Origin: Diphasiastrum complanatum
Taxonomy: Eukaryota > Streptophyta > Lycopodiopsida > Lycopodiales > Lycopodiaceae
Length of the DNA: 64,000 nt
Direction of reading: 5' to 3'
Assembly (NCBI GenBank): GCA_029204225.1
Contig: CM055092.1
Location: 63,494,676-63,558,675, forward strand
Below the pieces are notes generated by a model, which saw nothing but the letters and a program-made list of their open reading frames with translations, was not told the origin of the DNA and ran no database searches. Below, piece by piece: positions 46,321 through 56,699 of the stretch (within the stretch, counting starts at the first letter, position 1; each line of letters starts with the position of its first letter). The position numbers were made by a program, and so were the translations under genes.

Positions 46321-46742
46321 TCATTAAAAATAGTATAATTTGTTAACTATACCTCTGATTGAGATAAAAATTATACCGTTGGAAATCGCTTGATGAGAGC
46401 TTTCCAACGGTACCCTAGATGACCTACTTCTGAGCTACCGTTCGAAATTTATAGTCATTAAGTCTCTAAAAAATCCAATATCGCTTATGTGCGACCATAG
46501 AGTATCCTCTCACTAAGAGGGTGCTCTATCCGCGCACATAAGTGATATTTGTTTAAAAAGGTCCTTCACCCATGCATAGAAGAGGTATTGGGTCTTTTGA
46601 AACTTTATATGGCTATAGCTTTTGAATGGTTGCTCAGAAGTAGGTCATGTATGGATGTCATTGAAAAGCTCTCGTTGATTCCAACAGTATAATTTTCGTC
46701 TCAATCGGAGCTATGATTTAAAAGTTATACTATTTTTAATGA
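46321..46742. mobile_element. foldback MITE, near-palindrome of 422 bp
   Basis: Left arm from TCATTAAAAATAGTATAA and right arm to TTATACTATTTTTAATGA are inverted copies for at least 120 bases, including GACCTACTTCTGAGC on both. The centre pairs again (ATCGCTTATGTGCG with CGCACATAAGTGAT). The whole unit can fold into one long hairpin. Confidence 0.8.
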
Positions 46743-46991
46743 GCTACAAACTATAACTCACATAGAATGGTTAAGCATCAAAAATAGTGCAAGCAGAATT
46801 GAAAAAGCATTTGGGCAGAGAGTGAATTTATTTTGGTAAATTTACATTAATAAACTTTGCCAATCTACATGGCATTCCTTATAGGGTCTTTTTTGGATTC
46901 ATAATTTCTCTAATGTTTCACGTGTGAGGAGCTTCTGTACCTGCATTTAATGTTCCATTATTGATAGGATCCTCTACAAGCCACTAGCAAG

Positions 46992-47623
46992 ATGGGATCA
47001 CTTGGATCATTCCTCTTGGAAGCTAGTGAGAGGTTAAATTCTACAAACCGCTCAATATGGAAAGTGAGGATGGAGTCACTAGTGCTCCAAGACCTCTATG
47101 ATCTTGTCCTAGATGAAGAGAATGAACCTCTCGGAGGAAGAGAATTGGTGAAGTACAAGAAGAAGACATTACTTTGTGTGAAAATGAATGTTAGTAATGA
47201 TCTTCTCAAGGAAGTTGTCACTTGCACTTTAGCCAAGGAAGCAGCATGAGGAGAAGTGATGAAAGTGCACAATAATATGTGCTAAGAATCAAATCTCTTA
47301 ACAAGGAACTTGCTTCAATCGGAGATAAGATTCATGATAATGAACTTGTTCAAGTGATCCTAAATGGATTTGGAGATGAGTACTCCAACATGGTCCAAAG
47401 TTTTGTAATTCAAGATATTCTACCTTCTATTGACAAGCTACATATTATGCTTGTGGTTGAGGAGTGTAGAGTCAAATATGCCAAGAGTAGGATGAGTTCC
47501 TTGTCCTTGCATGATGGAGATGAGAAAGCAAATTTCTCAAGAAAAGGCAAAAAGAAGAACCCAAAATATCTGAACCATAGAAGGAGTCCAAGACCAAAGA
47601 GAAATCACAAGACATCATTGTAG
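46992..47623 (+). pseudogene. copia gag relic, second family
   Basis: Reads LLEASERLNSTNRSIWKVRM, MNVSNDLLKEVVTC, then after a deletion near 47,249-47,279 IKSLNKELASIGDKIHDNEL, VQVILNGFGDEYSNMVQSF and a Lys/Arg-rich end. The zinc knuckle is missing. It is clearly gag, but diverged from the copies at 8.4 and 33.3 kb. Confidence 0.8.
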
Positions 47624-48389
47624 TTTTTCTTGTAGGGATAGACGTGTGTAACATTGAGTAGACTTTTGCATGTCTTGTACATGCACTATTGACTACTATG
47701 TCACTATTGTTTAGACTCAAATATGATAAGCTTGCAAAATAACTAAGCTCAAATTATAATATAAAAGTTAAAAAATATGCACTTATTGTCTTTTATTCTA
47801 TACTCTAATCTCCAAAGCATTGGAGTCAAAGACTAAAGACTATTATTATGGAATGCCATTAGGATTTTTCTTATCTGGAGTTCTTAAAGACATGAAGATG
47901 TGCAATTTGGAATAGAATGTGCACATATTATACATGCCATTATTGACTAGAATAGTAACTAACTATTGTCTAATAATATGACAAGCCTAAGAGTCAATCT
48001 AGCTCACATCCTCAAGGATTAAAATTCAATTCATTCACTAAACCGTGAAATGGTATTTGCTGAAAGCTACTTGAAAACATAGATTTATTGTTCAGCCACA
48101 CTAAATCTTGTCTTGAATGCGGCTTGCCAAAACTTTCATTTTATTTCTCTAAGATTGGGTTGGATAGTCTCTCTCTCTCAAATGTCCACGGAACAAGAGA
48201 TAGACCAAACCTTACCAACCAAACCTGGATCAAAACAGACCCAACCTCCAAGCAATGGGGAGATAGGCAAAACTGATCGGTAAAAGTGCTTTCCAGTCCG
48301 ACAACATAACGACCTTGAGACTCTCAATGATTCACATAAACACTAGTGGGGGTATATATAAAGTATAGAACCTCCAGCTTATGAGATCA
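47624..48389. other. unassigned intronic DNA
   Basis: AT-rich; nothing recognised. Confidence 0.4.
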
Positions 48390-51075
48390 TGTGGCCCAAA
48401 ACCAACCTGTGAACTTTGGATCATGATCACTTACTATGTTGGATGACAGTCCATATAATCTATGATAGACGTTACAAAAAGATTTGAGCTAACTCAGATG
48501 CTTTCAATGTAGTTTTTACTAGAATAAACGTAGCCAATCTGGTTAACTAGTCAACTATGACCAAGATAGCATCGTTTAGTTTATTTATACCTGGTAAACC
48601 AACTACAAAATCCATTCAGATACCATCCCAAATTTCGGTAGGAATATTCAATGGATGTAAAAGATCTCCAGCCTTTAAATTCCGTTGGCAATGATCACAG
48701 TTTAATATAAAAGATTATATGAAAGATTTTTATTTTGGCCAATAGAAACCCTTCGTACCAAATCTAATGTACAATGTATGCATGGATGTCCAACAAAAGT
48801 TGTCATGACATTCAAATAAAATTTTATTTTTAACAACATCCAGTCTGGGTACACATACTTTTCCCCTCCTGAACTACTTTCTCATCTTTCTCATCAAACT
48901 AATCACCTTGCAAATCAGTTCCCGATTGAGAGCCCAACAACCTTTTGCCAAATAGGTCCAAAATGAGGATCTTGTTCATAAAGACCTCATAACGAAAGAT
49001 AGAAATTTGTAGTGATTTTTGTGAACGAAAGTTCATTCACTTCACCAATTCGACTCAAGGCATCAACCCCCTGATTTGAAGACCCTTTGATATATTTCAA
49101 ATCAAAGTCAAATTCTTGCATTAGCTCAGCCCGTCGAGCTTTGCAACCCCTTAGGTCTTTCTAATTACAAAAAAATCTCAATGGTTGGTGATCCTAGCAC
49201 ACTATCCACTTACTCCCATATAAATAGTGTCTCCACATCTTTAACGCATGAACCAACGTAAAAAGCTCCTTTTCTTGCGTGGTATATCGATTTTGTGCAT
49301 TAGACAATTTTTCACTCTCAAAGCCACAGGCCTTCCCTCCTAGAGTAGAACTGCACCAATAACAAAGTCACTAGCATCCACTTTGACAACAAATTTTTTT
49401 ATCAGGATCCGCTATGACTAGGATTGGTGCCAAGATATTTAGATCTTTGATTATATTAAAACACAAATCTAATTTCTCATTCCACTCGATAGATGGGCTG
49501 TGCCTACCCTTTCGAGTTTTAATCTCTTTCAGCACACGATTGAGACGTGCAACGATATTTGAATAATCAAGAATGAATTTTCGGAAGAAAACTATGAATC
49601 CAATAAAAGATTTGAGTTCACATACAGTCTTAGGAATTGGCCACTCAACAATTGTCTTTATCTTTTCTCGATTAAGATTAGTCTTAGGAATCGGCCACTC
49701 AACAACTGTCTTTATCTTTTCTCGATCAATCTTAATCTCTTGCCATGATATAACGTGACCAAGATGAAGCAATTTTTTTTTGAAGAATTTACATTGTGAT
49801 TCGTTTGCATAAATGTTTTTTTTTTAAGATCCTCAAAACAATTTAGATGCTCTTTTGGTGTCCTAATGTAGATAAGAATATCCCACATAACCTAACACAG
49901 TATCCGATTGGCCCAAATTCAAAACATTCACTTGGCTTACTAGGCACTTGGAGTTTCTACACAAGTTGAGAATTGAGAAAATTATGTGTACGACCTGAAT
50001 CAAATAATACCTTAACGACTTTCTCTAATAATTTGCTCTTAACTCAAAACAAATTATGACGGAAAGATAATGTGCTAAAATGACATTCACAAGTAGTATC
50101 TACAAAACCAATTTGCAATGTACCTGCGGATTAACCGTCATTAGGTTCAATGAGGATTTTTTCCTTTGACGACACTCTTTGGCCCAATGTCCCAACTTCC
50201 CACAATTGAAACACGACGCTTGCTTAACAATCAAATTATGGTCTGATGCTTTCAATTTTCTCTTGAAGTTCTTGCCATTCTTCTTTTTTTGAGAGGACAT
50301 AGCCTCCAATTCATCGAAATATTTTTTTGACTTCTTGTGTGGCAATAATTTGTTGAATTTTTTTCTTGACCTCACTTATGAGAAGAACGATCTTTTGATC
50401 ATAAACACGAGCAATTTGCACGACATCTTCCAGCAAGTTCAACTGGTTCCGCTTACATTCATTTTGAAAGTTCGTTGGTAATCCATTCACAAATTTCCGT
50501 TCAAAATACTTCCTATGAAAATGTGGTACCTTAGGCAACAGGTCCATGAACTCTTGAATGTAGGTATCCAAATCCTTAGAACCCATTTTCAATTCAATAA
50601 AAATTTAGTATGAATCCCGCTCATCCACCATCATCAAAGCCTTACGGAAAATCTCCCAAAAGCCTTCCCATGACACCGGTTTTGGCTTGAGATCCCGCCA
50701 CCAAGACATGGATTTGTCTTCCAAATAAATGAGAACCGAAGAAATTATGTTCTCCTCAGTTTTGCAGGTCAAAATAACTCGACCAACGGTTAATCCATGA
50801 TTCCACAGCAGCAAGTTGCATAAATTTTTTATCTGCTAAAAATACTCAGGTTGAAAATCAAGGTGGGTCGACACCATCGACTCATGCTGTGACAAAAGAA
50901 ATTTGATTTGCTCATCACGTTGCTTATTGCTTCGGTGAATTTCAAGTAGCGCTTTGCTCATGACTTCTAGTATTGAAGGTGATGACAATCCTAGGCTTCC
51001 AACACTACGCACAGGTGATTGTACCACGTCCCCCAAAGTTGTTCCATATTGGCCATGATTGTCTGTGAACAACAC
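48390..51075 (-). pseudogene. decayed gypsy gag-pol
   Basis: Read on the minus strand, gag pieces come first: MSWWRDLKPKPVSWEGFWEI, LDTYIQEFMDLLPKVPHFHR, KFVNGLPTNFQNECKR, then the zinc knuckle CFNCGKLGHWAKECRQ near 50,190. Protease and most of RT are unreadable or lost. The end of RT reads LGHVISWQEIKIDREKI and LKSFIGFIVFFRKFI near 49,750-49,560, with an in-frame 54-bp duplication. RNase H ends SSNQGVDALSRIGEV near 49,060. Integrase remnants read CDHCQRNLKAGDLLHPLNIP with several stops, down to about 48,390. Too many stops and shifts for function. Confidence 0.8.
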
Positions 51076-51239
51076 ATGTAAACATTACTTGTGTGAATAC
51101 ATGGCCCAAAGACTAAAACTACAACAAAAGCAAAAGCAAAGAACAAATATTCTTTTTCGACCAAACTATGGGAAAGCCCCATGCACAGACTCATATCCTT
51201 GGTTCAACCCGTCCCCGGGTTTTCTCTTTAAAAAAAGAA

Positions 51240-52080
51240 GCTAAAATGGCCTAACAAAGGTCACTTCAGCACAAACTCGTGGACTCCACCTCAGCCTAAG
51301 GTAAAACTTATAATTATGGTGAAGCTGGTGAAGATCCCCGCCGTTGAGCCTTCAATGCACTACCCATGCTTTTTGGCCCTAGCCCAGTGTGTGGGCGCCA
51401 CATGGTCTCAATGCCCGCCAAAAACTAGGGGTGCAGGTGATTTTCACAGGTGGGTGCTAGGATGCGGTCCCGAGGACCCCGGCGATGGTGTCAGGCAGCG
51501 CAGGTGGCACCGGGCAGCCCAAGAACGGCGTCGGGGGCAGCCGCAGGGTGGGGCGCCAGGTAGGCATAGGTGGCACCAGGCACCTTCACACCCAGGCAAG
51601 CAAAGTTTGAGAGTATGGCAAAGTTTGCCTATATATTCCCTCTCAGTAATCCCATAGAAAAGCTTATGGGATAAATTTTGGTTGCCCAGATGAATGGGAA
51701 TCCATCCAGCAATCAACATGGATTTAACAACATTAATCAGGTAAAAGCAAACCACTTCATCCAGAACCCAAGGTAACACCACTTAGACGACGATCGATTC
51801 GATACCACCACGGTTTCCAAACTGCTGATTCCACCCGACTTGCTTGAGGACAACTTCTCCACCCCCTACCTTTTGAGCATGAGGGCCACACCCAGTGGCA
51901 CATGCCAAAATTCTAGTAAATTTTTTTCAATTTTAATGATACCTAATTTATCGAAGCTGATTAGAAAGACTATCTATTCAGAGTATTTTATAAATACCAG
52001 CTTTGTGATTTTGTATTTTTATCTTTGCCGCAATAGTGGTAATTTATTGTGACGATTTGTTAAAAGTTGAGGTGTCACTT
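51240..52080 (-). repeat. probable 5' LTR of the decayed gypsy element
   Basis: Lies upstream of gag on the minus strand. It holds a TATATA box (near 51,630) and a G/C-rich stretch (51,330-51,600). The boundaries are estimates: on the minus strand it may begin TGACACCTCAAC near 52,071. No partner LTR is in the window to test this. Confidence 0.4.
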
Positions 52081-52383
52081 CAAGGTGAGTTTAAGCATAT
52101 AGATAAGGTTTTAATGTTTTCAATTCTTTAATTCATCTAAAATGCAAGCTTTATTTAAATGCTTTGCATAAGGCAAAGCTTTTGATCATGTATATATCAC
52201 CTTAATATTTATGGTGATAACTTATTCATGATAATAGTGATTCTCTTGAGTGAATTAAATTTCATACGTAATTTTTGGGCCGTTTATAGGGCCCCTTTTT
52301 TAATATAGGGCCTATTTTTTTTTCCTCGTTTTTATATTGAAATGAGAGATTTGTTTTATTATAGAAATGGGAGAGATAGAGCG

Positions 52384-52386
<3 letters not shown>

Positions 52387-52442
<56 letters not shown>

Positions 52443-52498
52443 AAGCACGGGAGGGAGAGCGAGAGAGAAAGCGTAGCAGGAGGGAGAGCGCGCGCAGC

Positions 52499-52569
<71 letters not shown>

Positions 52570-52650
52570 CAGCAGGAGGGAGAGAGGGAGGGAGGGGGAG
52601 AGAGCGGGAGAGGGAGAGAGCGCAGTCGAGAGGAGAGAGAGGTCTAAAAA
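52387..52650. repeat. GA-rich satellite-like tract with two (GA)n cores
   Basis: Pure GA runs at 52,387-52,441 and 52,500-52,566, with purine-rich AGGAGGGAGAGCG-like segments between and after them. The Arg/Glu-rich ORF read here is an artefact. Confidence 0.92.
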
Positions 52651-52950
52651 AATCAGCCGAACTGCAATTACGTCAGGTAATGGTCCATTGGTCGGACCAT
52701 TATCACAAATAAATAGATCCTAGAACAGCTCGTGGACTCCACCACTAGATGTCGGGTCCCGGATTATTTATGGTAATGGCCCTCCCAATGGCGATTACCT
52801 ACTACATTATGGACATGGAACTATTTTGCATTACATAGGGGGATCACATATCATGCATTACAAAACCTCAGTTTCGGCATAATAAGACACACATATCACT
52901 AAACTGAATATTTTGTGCTTAATGGAATAAAAACACGGATGGGGCTGAAA
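52651..52950. other. start of intron 1 downstream of exon 1
   Basis: Intronic if the gene model holds. It contains an inverted repeat TAATGGTCC / GGACCATTA near 52,679-52,703; nothing else is recognised. Confidence 0.35.
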
Positions 52951-52956
52951 ACTTAC

Positions 52957-52998
52957 CGCCGTGATCTTCTTTCTCGATCCTCCCATCCATTGAAGCAT
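52957..52998 (-). CDS. candidate exon 1 of the same host gene
   Basis: On the minus strand an ATG at 52,998 opens 14 codons reading MLQWMGGSRKKITA, followed directly by a perfect plant 5' splice site (GTAAGT, 52,956-52,951). A WMGGSR-K start ahead of an RQR-YFE-RK-QQQ block is, as I recall, how one plant-specific protein family begins, and exon 2 at 10,088 supplies that second block on the same strand. The exon ends in phase 0, while the best acceptors of exon 2 need one carried base, so a micro-exon of 3n+1 bases or another acceptor is required. A short upstream ORF (ATG, then MSIVPFS and stop) sits at about 53,042-53,019. The link across about 43 kb is inference. Confidence 0.45.
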
Positions 52999-54734
52999 TT
53001 TACCGTTAGGAATGACGCTCAGGAAAATGGAACAATCGACATTCACCGCCTTGGTTGTTGTATGAGTCTGGCCAGCTTCTCAACAGAACAGAAAGCATTT
53101 TTCCTTCACCGTTTCTTCCATAAATCTAGACATTGCAAACTGGCAACCTTTTCAGCAGCACAGAAAGCGCGTTTCCTTCACTCCTTCCATCGGAATAGAC
53201 ATTGCAAACGCACAAATCAATCTGTTTTTCAGTTTAGGAAAAACGAACTTAATCATATAAAATACAGCTCATAGATGTACATTAAAAAGCTCGTAAGCAC
53301 TTTGCAAAAGGGATTTACCTTGACCATTCAAAAGACGTAGCACCACAGCGTGGCGCTCATATTACAGCAAGCATGGCAGCCATTGCCATTTATCTGAACT
53401 GTAGGGAGGAAAGTGTATCAGACTTATGTAAATCATATTAGTGAAGCAAACGATTAAGGTCACAGATGACTATAATAGTGGAAGTAGGAAATGTAGGCAA
53501 CGGATAATCTTAGAGCATTAATGATTAAGCTCTTCGTTACATTATCGCTTTGCGTGAATGTCAAAAAGGAAAGGCACTAAAGAAAACTCGCAATTGGAAA
53601 AACAAGAAATCGTAACGCCAGGCTTCCAGAACGGCAAAATACATGAATTAGTTACTGGAAAAGACTGGCGTAAAAGCACGGATCGTGGAGAATTGAAACG
53701 TGTGGCAATCATCCAAGAGTCCTGGACAAAATAGGGGAGAAACAGGAAACTTCATGTAGTAGCTCGAAGGCAACTGCACGTCGTAGAGATTTTGGTCAGA
53801 CCTCACTGAATAGCTGCAAACTTTGTCGTCGAGACTTTATCTTCAAAATCAAATAATCTTCAAAACATCATAGTATTCATCTGCAACAACGGCAGTTGAA
53901 TCACTCATCTTTCACAAATCGAATAATCTTCAGAGGATCTTTGTATTCATCTGCAACTTGAAGTACTAAATCATTCTTGTTTTTCATATGAAAGCAGCGC
54001 AAGACAAACAGTTCTTCAAATACGAGATAAGTTTAGAAACGGGGACATCATACAGGAAAATTGAAACGTTCTTGGATCGCAAAAACTGCCTTCAAAGCTA
54101 AAGAAAATTATCAGCGACGCGTTCCAACGAACGAAGTATGCGAACATCCTCGTCACTCTTGCATAATCGATCGTGAATGGTATCGATAGGGCCTAATGGC
54201 ACACGATGTGTTTCCATCCCGATTACTTGGATGTTAGCCACGAGTCCTAACTGCCACATAGCGGCTGTTCAATTTTTGATAATGAAGAGCTTGCAAAATT
54301 TGATTACATATGGGAGAATCTAAGGGCCACAGGGCGAGAATCTAGCTGCTGAGGGCGTAAAGCATATGGGCCTATTTTTTTCCTTAGAATATGTGCCATG
54401 CTCTTGGGCCGGATTAAATTACTCGGGTGCGTCAATCTCGGAGGAGCCTATTTTGCACCACCACTACTATGGCAATGCCCATCTAATGGAGATGGGCAAT
54501 GATAGCACTCTTTTTTCAAAACAATCTTGTCATTGCCCACCCTTAGATCTGTGGGCCACCATCTCTATTGTAGCAGTTATGGTGTGCAATACACTCTCTC
54601 GTTAATCTCACACCAAGAAACCTTTAGCACCACATCACAGAGGGGCAAATTACGTATGGGAGAATCTAATGGCACAAGGAGTAAAGCCATATTGTGTTAT
54701 TATTAAAAGACCTGTTGATGCTCGTGATTTGAGA
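52999..54734 (-). promoter_or_regulatory. 5' UTR and likely promoter region of the host gene
   Basis: Upstream of the exon 1 ATG on the minus strand. A tandem duplication (53,069-53,210) and a short upstream ORF lie in the first 220 bases. Beyond that the DNA looks low-copy. Near 54,300-54,700, phrases of the form TATGGGAGAATCTAA occur at both ends (54,308 and 54,655) around a short hairpin (CAATGCCCATCT / AGATGGGCAATG), perhaps a small insertion. No TATA box can be assigned with confidence. Confidence 0.35.
53069..53210. repeat. tandem duplication of about 70 bp
   Basis: CTGGCCAGCTTCTCAACAGA and CTGGCAACCTTTTCAGCAGC open two diverged copies, both ending in AGACATTGCAAA. They lie in the presumed 5' UTR of the host gene. 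Confidence 0.85.
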
Positions 54735-54995
54735 TTATTTTATTTGTGTAGTTTTTGTATACTTCCTCCTGATCCCATGCTCATCACAAAAAGTCTTAAA
54801 CTTGGTAGATATGTACTCTCCACCATTGTCACTCATTAAGCACTTGATCCTTGTGGAAAATTGGTTCTCCCTTGCACTCTTGAACTTAACAAAGACATCA
54901 TACACTTCATCTTTGCTCTTTAGTAGATAGATCCAACAAAATCTACTAAAATCATCAATGAAATTTACATACATCTTGGTTCCACTATTGCTAGT
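54735..54995 (-). pseudogene. copia integrase core fragment
   Basis: Minus strand: KMYVNFIDDFSRFCWIYLLK, then KCLMSDNGGEYISTKF, the first and second Asp motifs of the copia integrase. It ends at a stop near 54,735, and at 54,995 the non-coding LTR element copy 2 interrupts it. No further copia sequence is recognised on the far side. Confidence 0.85.
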
Positions 54996-55148
54996 TGTTA
55001 TGGCCATATTCAGCAAAGGATATGGAATAGTCCTAATATGGTAAACCGACCCTTCAGTGTTCGAGATTATTGGTCATGCCAAAATTTAATTCCAAGTCAA
55101 GGTCTTTTGGTGACTAATGACCTTGGATTTTCCCTAGTGGTCATTACA
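54996..55148 (+). repeat. 5' LTR of copy 2, internally deleted (153 bp)
   Basis: Shares the start of the 480-bp LTR of copy 1 and the final TTACA, with the middle missing. The primer site TGGTATCAGAGC follows at 55,150. Confidence 0.75.
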
Positions 55149-56699
55149 TTGGTATCAGAGCCCGGCTAAGATGCGATTTTGGATGGGATGGAGAGAAATT
55201 CTACATTAAATTGGAATGGGAATGCACTTGGATTCACATCCCGGATGGAGTGCTGATTTCTCAATGGAAAATGGGTTTGGATTCGCTAATTCCGGTGTGA
55301 AGCATGCTTTTCGAAATCGGTAGAGTGCACTTTTACATGATTAATTTTGATAAAGATGCTAAGAATTAGTACGAATTCATTTGTATTCTCTGTTTCTTGA
55401 GGAATCTTCCAATTGATGTAGAATGATCTGCTTGCTTGATACCACCAGGTTTCTGCTTGGTTAAAGTTGGATAATGTGCATGCGGGCCGTACTAGTTCTG
55501 AATCATATCATATTGTTTGAGTTCATAGATAAATAGAGAGTGAGTCTATTTAACCTGTTTTTTATGGACTGTTAACAATTTTTACATGATTCAGATGTGT
55601 GCATGTTGAGGATCGAGGATTTATTATATTTAAAATCCTCTCAGAACTACAAAAGTGAACATTACTAGTAATTGCAATTATACTAATTTTAAAGGGGTAT
55701 TTGGCATGATGTTGCAGTTCTTGTAAGTTAGAAATTTCTTACTTCTCTTGCTTTTTAGAACTTGTATTCTATGGAAAAAGCAAAGAGTGGTGTAACCCTG
55801 TCCTATGAAACCATTCTCTGGTTGATGCTTTCTTCCCAGACCTCTGGACGTTGATGTTTTTTCTGAGAGCTCAGAATTCTAGAATCTATGTTTATGATAG
55901 CAGTTTTGTTGCTTCCTGCCCTTCTGATAAAACTGATTGTTTGAGGGTCGTGGAATGGCAATAAGATGGCAGTGGGTTTGCACCCCACCTGGTGGACTTT
56001 GGATTCTGATGGCTGATGAAGAGTCTAGATTGCTCGTTGTGGATCAGATCGGAAGTTGTTGATTGTTTTCCCATTTGTTTCCGCCTTAGATTGACCAGAA
56101 ATTCTTTGCTGGCTGCTCGTGTGATAGTAGGGCTGTTGAAGTTTTTGGTCCGATCTTTCTTCCCTGAAATCACCTACATACTGGTGTTGGGTGGAAGCTA
56201 CTGATGATTGCAATAACGGTGGATTCATCCTTCTTGGATTGATAGCCGTTGGGAGACCTGGACCAATGAGGCACCTGTGAACACCATTGATGGCAGCGTG
56301 AGGAGGATATTGAGCAACTAGTGTGGCTATGGTGGCTGAGGAGCTTTGATCAATGGCAGCTGGGATTCCGCGAGCTTGGTGGGTGTGAGACTAATTTTGA
56401 CTTTTGAAACCCTTGGGGTTTAGAAGTGGGGAGGCCTTGTTAACCCATGCAAAGAGTTTGTTTAACTTCTTTTTCCCAAGTGTGAACTGGGTGCATGGTG
56501 TGTGGAGGCCCTGACCCGGTTGTTTGCGTGCCTCAGTTAGTTTACTGAGTTGTGCATGTATTGCTTTGATGTCATAGTTTTTGCAAATGGTGTTAGTGCA
56601 TTTGAGTGAATGCACGGCTATTCATAACGATTTTTTTAGTTACGTAGCCTGGTTTTTTCTAAGGCCTTTGCAAAAAAAATTGAGTAATCAAAGCTTTGG

